Source: Verrucomicrobiia bacterium (lineage in GTDB: Bacteria; Verrucomicrobiota; Verrucomicrobiia; Verrucomicrobiales; Akkermansiaceae). Taken from it: a stretch of 32,004 nucleotides of DNA. The position numbers and the translations under genes were made by a program. Below the pieces are notes generated by a model. That model saw nothing but the letters and a program-made list of their open reading frames with translations, made no database searches and had not been told where the DNA came from. This document shows positions 30,070 through 32,004 of this stretch, piece after piece. Within the stretch, counting starts at the first letter, position 1. Every line of letters starts with the position of its first letter. Location: contig JAUIJD010000053.1 of NCBI GenBank assembly GCA_030431475.1, positions 1-32,004 of the forward strand. The letters run 5' to 3'.

Positions 30070-31203
30070 ATGAATCCGATTTCACAACGCCTCGTCCTTT
30101 TCCTCGCCGCCGTCTCCACCGCCGCCGCGGAGCCTACGCTGCGGGAGGTTTTCAAGGACGACTTCACCGTGGGCGTCGCGCTGAATTCCCGCCAGGTGTC
30201 CGGCCGGAACGAGAAGGCCGCTGAGCTCGCCGGCAAGCAGTTCAACTCGATCACCGCGGAGAACGACATGAAGTGGCAGCTCGTCCATCCCGAGCCGGAC
30301 CGCTACCGTTTCGAGGCCGCCGACGCCTATTTCGAGTTCGCGAAGAAGCACGACATGGAGGTGATCGGCCACACCCTGGTATGGCACAGCCAGACGCCCC
30401 GCTGGGTTTTCCAGGGTGCGGACGGCGGCGATCCGACGCGGGAGGAGCTGCTGGAGAGAATGAAGGAGCACATCTTCAAGGTCGCGGGACGATACAAGGG
30501 CAGGGTCAAGGGATGGGATGTTGTGAACGAGGCACTCTCCGACGGGGGCGAGGACATTCTTCGTGACTCGCCCTGGCGGCGGATCATCGGCGACGATTTC
30601 ATCGACCACGCCTTCCGCTTCGCCAGGGAAGCGGACCCGCAGGCCGAGCTCTACTACAACGACTACAACCTCGAGATCCCGCGTAAGCGGGACAACTGCG
30701 TGAAACTGGTCAAGGGCATGCTTGAACGCGGCGTTCCGATCGACGGGATTGGAACCCAGTCCCACTTCCAGCTCGGCTTTCCTCCGCTCGGGGACATCGA
30801 GAAGACCATCGTGGAGTTCTCCAAACTGGGCATGAAGGTCATGGTCACCGAACTGGACGTCGACGTGCTGCCCCGCAATCGCCCCGGCGTGGCCGACATC
30901 GGCAGCCGCGAACAGGGCGCGAACCCCTACACCGATGGCCTCCCGGACGAGATGCAGAAGAAACTCGCCGAGCGCTATGCGGACATCTTCGAGATCTACC
31001 TCAAGCATCGCAAACACGTGACTCGGGTCACCTTCTGGGGTCTCGATGACCGCCAGAGCTGGCTGAACGGCTTCCCGGTCCGCGGCCGGACGAACCACCC
31101 GCTGCTCTTCGACCGCCAGCTCAATCCGAAGCCCGCATTCACCGCCGTCGTCAAGCTGGGCGAGAAAGAGCGCCCGGGAGCGGCCAAAGTCGAGCTGAAG
31201 TAG
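30070..31203 (+). CDS. Secreted GH10 endo-beta-1,4-xylanase
   Basis: GH10 xylanases cut the xylan backbone with retention and tolerate side chains well. The 377-residue protein is a single catalytic module with a signal peptide ([14 protein letters not shown]). Family blocks are all present: [35 protein letters not shown] with acid/base Glu154, [29 protein letters not shown] with nucleophile Glu261, and [13 protein letters not shown]. There is no carbohydrate-binding module, unlike the GH98 and two GH43 enzymes of the same run. It starts nine bases after the CE1-like gene and is the last intact gene of the cluster; beyond it lie a pseudogene and an insertion-sequence end. Confidence 0.96.
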   Translation: MNPISQRLVLFLAAVSTAAAEPTLREVFKDDFTVGVALNSRQVSGRNEKAAELAGKQFNSITAENDMKWQLVHPEPDRYRFEAADAYFEFAKKHDMEVIGHTLVWHSQTPRWVFQGADGGDPTREELLERMKEHIFKVAGRYKGRVKGWDVVNEALSDGGEDILRDSPWRRIIGDDFIDHAFRFAREADPQAELYYNDYNLEIPRKRDNCVKLVKGMLERGVPIDGIGTQSHFQLGFPPLGDIEKTIVEFSKLGMKVMVTELDVDVLPRNRPGVADIGSREQGANPYTDGLPDEMQKKLAERYADIFEIYLKHRKHVTRVTFWGLDDRQSWLNGFPVRGRTNHPLLFDRQLNPKPAFTAVVKLGEKERPGAAKVELK

Positions 31204-31261
31204 GTGGAAGCCCCGAAACAGGAGCCAGAGAAGGCGGTGGACCAGATCCCACCCCGCTGGT

Positions 31262-31793
31262 CGAAACCCGCTCGCCCCAATGTCTTTCACCGGCGCAATC
31301 TGGCATCAGGGAGAAGCGAACGGGGGCCGTGCCGGGCAATACCGCACGCTCCTGCCCGCGATGATCGCCAACCGGCGCCCGCGCCTTCGGCCAGGATGGC
31401 ATCTGCATCGTCAGCCTCGCCGCCTTCATGAACCGTTCGGAGGAGCCAGGTGGCCCGGCCCGTTGGGCGAAGTTGCGCGACGTGCAGGACCATGTCGACC
31501 GCACCGTCAAAGGCAGCGACCTGGCCCTCGCCATCGACAGGGGCGACGCCACCGATATGCATCCGCGCGACAAGCGCGAGACCGGCGAGCGGCACGCGCT
31601 GTGCGCACTGGCGGAATGCTCCATCGCCGGCAAGGACCTGAAATGTGCTCGGGCCTGAGCCCGGATTGACGGGCAGAAGGTCATCGTTGCGCCGCCGGAA
31701 GTGCGTCAGATCCGCTTGGCATTCGCATCCCAGATGCCGCGCCCTAGAACGATGCCGGGCTACCTGCCGTTCTTTTCCGGACGGACACCCATC
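31262..31793 (+). pseudogene. Decayed sialate O-acetylesterase-like (SASA) gene fragment
   Basis: Pieces of a sialate O-acetylesterase-type protein can be followed through lesions. First, in one frame, [20 protein letters not shown] and then [16 protein letters not shown] (to about 31375). After a frameshift near 31373-31380 come [18 protein letters not shown] and [18 protein letters not shown], then [12 protein letters not shown]. The next piece, SIAGKDLK, joins directly to ALCALAE although family members have a longer stretch between them, which suggests an internal deletion. A TGA at 31656 follows. The same frame then continues past the stop as [20 protein letters not shown] and ends near YLPFFSGRTP, recognisable as the usual C-terminus. 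The N-terminal part is missing. It may once have been a further deacetylase of the cluster. Family recognition is from memory of the motifs. Confidence 0.75.
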
Positions 31794-31869
31794 ACTGAGC
31801 AATCGATGTCACTTCCAGTGAGATTCTCACCCCTTCCCGGAGCCAGGACAGGATCTGAATTAAACGAAT

Positions 31870-31877
31870 AATTTTTT
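31870..31877. repeat. Putative 8-bp target site duplication next to the insertion sequence
   Basis: AATTTTTT directly abuts the GGCTCTT terminus of the insertion sequence. ISL3-family elements typically duplicate 8 bp of AT-rich target. The second copy would lie beyond the window and cannot be seen. Confidence 0.4.
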
Positions 31878-32004
31878 GGCTCTTCCGGGGTTTTAGTGGG
31901 TGGGATCGGGTCGCAGCGTGAGGCGGCCGCAGAAGAATAGGATGCGAATACGGTAATGCTCGAAGTTCCTGAATCCCCTCGCTGCGGCCTTGATCGCCTG
32001 GATG
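31878..32004 (-). mobile_element. End of an ISL3-family insertion sequence (continues past the window)
   Basis: The terminus GGCTCTTCCGGGGTTTTAG begins right after an AT-rich octamer. GGCTCTT is the kind of inverted-repeat start I associate with ISL3 elements, and the adjacent reading frame is the C-terminus of an ISL3-type transposase on the minus strand. Only this end is in the window, so the matching inverted repeat and completeness cannot be judged. Confidence 0.6.
31893..32003 (-). CDS. ISL3-family transposase, C-terminal 36 residues only (truncated by window edge)
   Basis: On the minus strand an open frame enters from the window edge, reads AIKAAARGFRNFEHYRIRIL then FFCGRLTLRP, and stops at TAA (31893-31895). 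The RGFRNFEHYRIRILFF pattern is the well-conserved end of IS204/IS1001/IS1096/IS1165 (ISL3) transposases. The stop lies inside the presumed terminal inverted repeat, which is plausible for a compact element. The DDE catalytic residues lie outside the window. Confidence 0.65.
   Translation of the reverse strand: MQAIKAAARGFRNFEHYRIRILFFCGRLTLRPDPTH

Noticed and set aside
31649-31664. CGGGC-CTGA-GCCCG hairpin as the terminator of the long plus-strand run
   Set aside because: It falls inside the recognisable pseudogene remnant and overlaps its internal stop; a run of T is lacking.

Overview
This GC-rich window is almost entirely a secreted plant-polysaccharide degradation locus. The likely target is xylan, probably a heavily decorated glucuronoarabinoxylan. 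The host looks like a member of the Verrucomicrobiota. The evidence is a large secreted protein with calcium-binding (TSP3-like), LamG and beta-strand-rich modules, a protein built of seven GloVer-type repeats (a family described from Gloeobacter and Verrucomicrobia), a recurrent C-terminal tail on very large secreted proteins, and a Tat-exported Gfo/Idh/MocA protein. I place it at phylum level only; no rRNA or core marker gene is present.

Layout. (1) 2-3394 (+): 3' end of a giant modular surface or secreted protein, followed by a hairpin terminator. (2) 3558-10347 (+): a three-gene run of GH115 alpha-glucuronidase, SGNH/GDSL esterase and GloVer-repeat protein, ending at a probable terminator between convergent genes. 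(3) 10449-14655 (-): a three-gene run that reads, in transcription order, Tat-exported oxidoreductase, GH51 arabinofuranosidase and CE6/SASA-type acetylesterase. (4) 14656-14944: divergent promoter region with a perfect 14-bp palindrome. (5) 14945-31203 (+): an eight-gene run of GH43-CBM, GH43 with beta-xylosidase C-terminal domain, GH97, second GH43-CBM, GH95, multimodular GH98, CE1-like esterase and GH10 xylanase. (6) 31262-31793: a decayed sialate O-acetylesterase-like pseudogene. (7) From 31878 to the window edge: the end of an ISL3-type insertion sequence with the last 36 codons of its transposase.

How the genes work together (inference from families). GH10 and GH98 would cut the xylan backbone. 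GH115 would remove (methyl)glucuronic acid, and GH51 plus three GH43 enzymes would remove arabinose and xylose. GH95 and GH97 would strip alpha-linked galactose or fucose caps. The CE6-like, SGNH and CE1-like esterases would remove acetyl and possibly feruloyl esters. Almost every complete gene has an N-terminal signal peptide. There is no SusC/SusD pair, transporter, isomerase/kinase or transcription factor, so uptake, catabolism and regulation must be encoded elsewhere. The redox protein and the GloVer protein are the members with no obvious assigned role.
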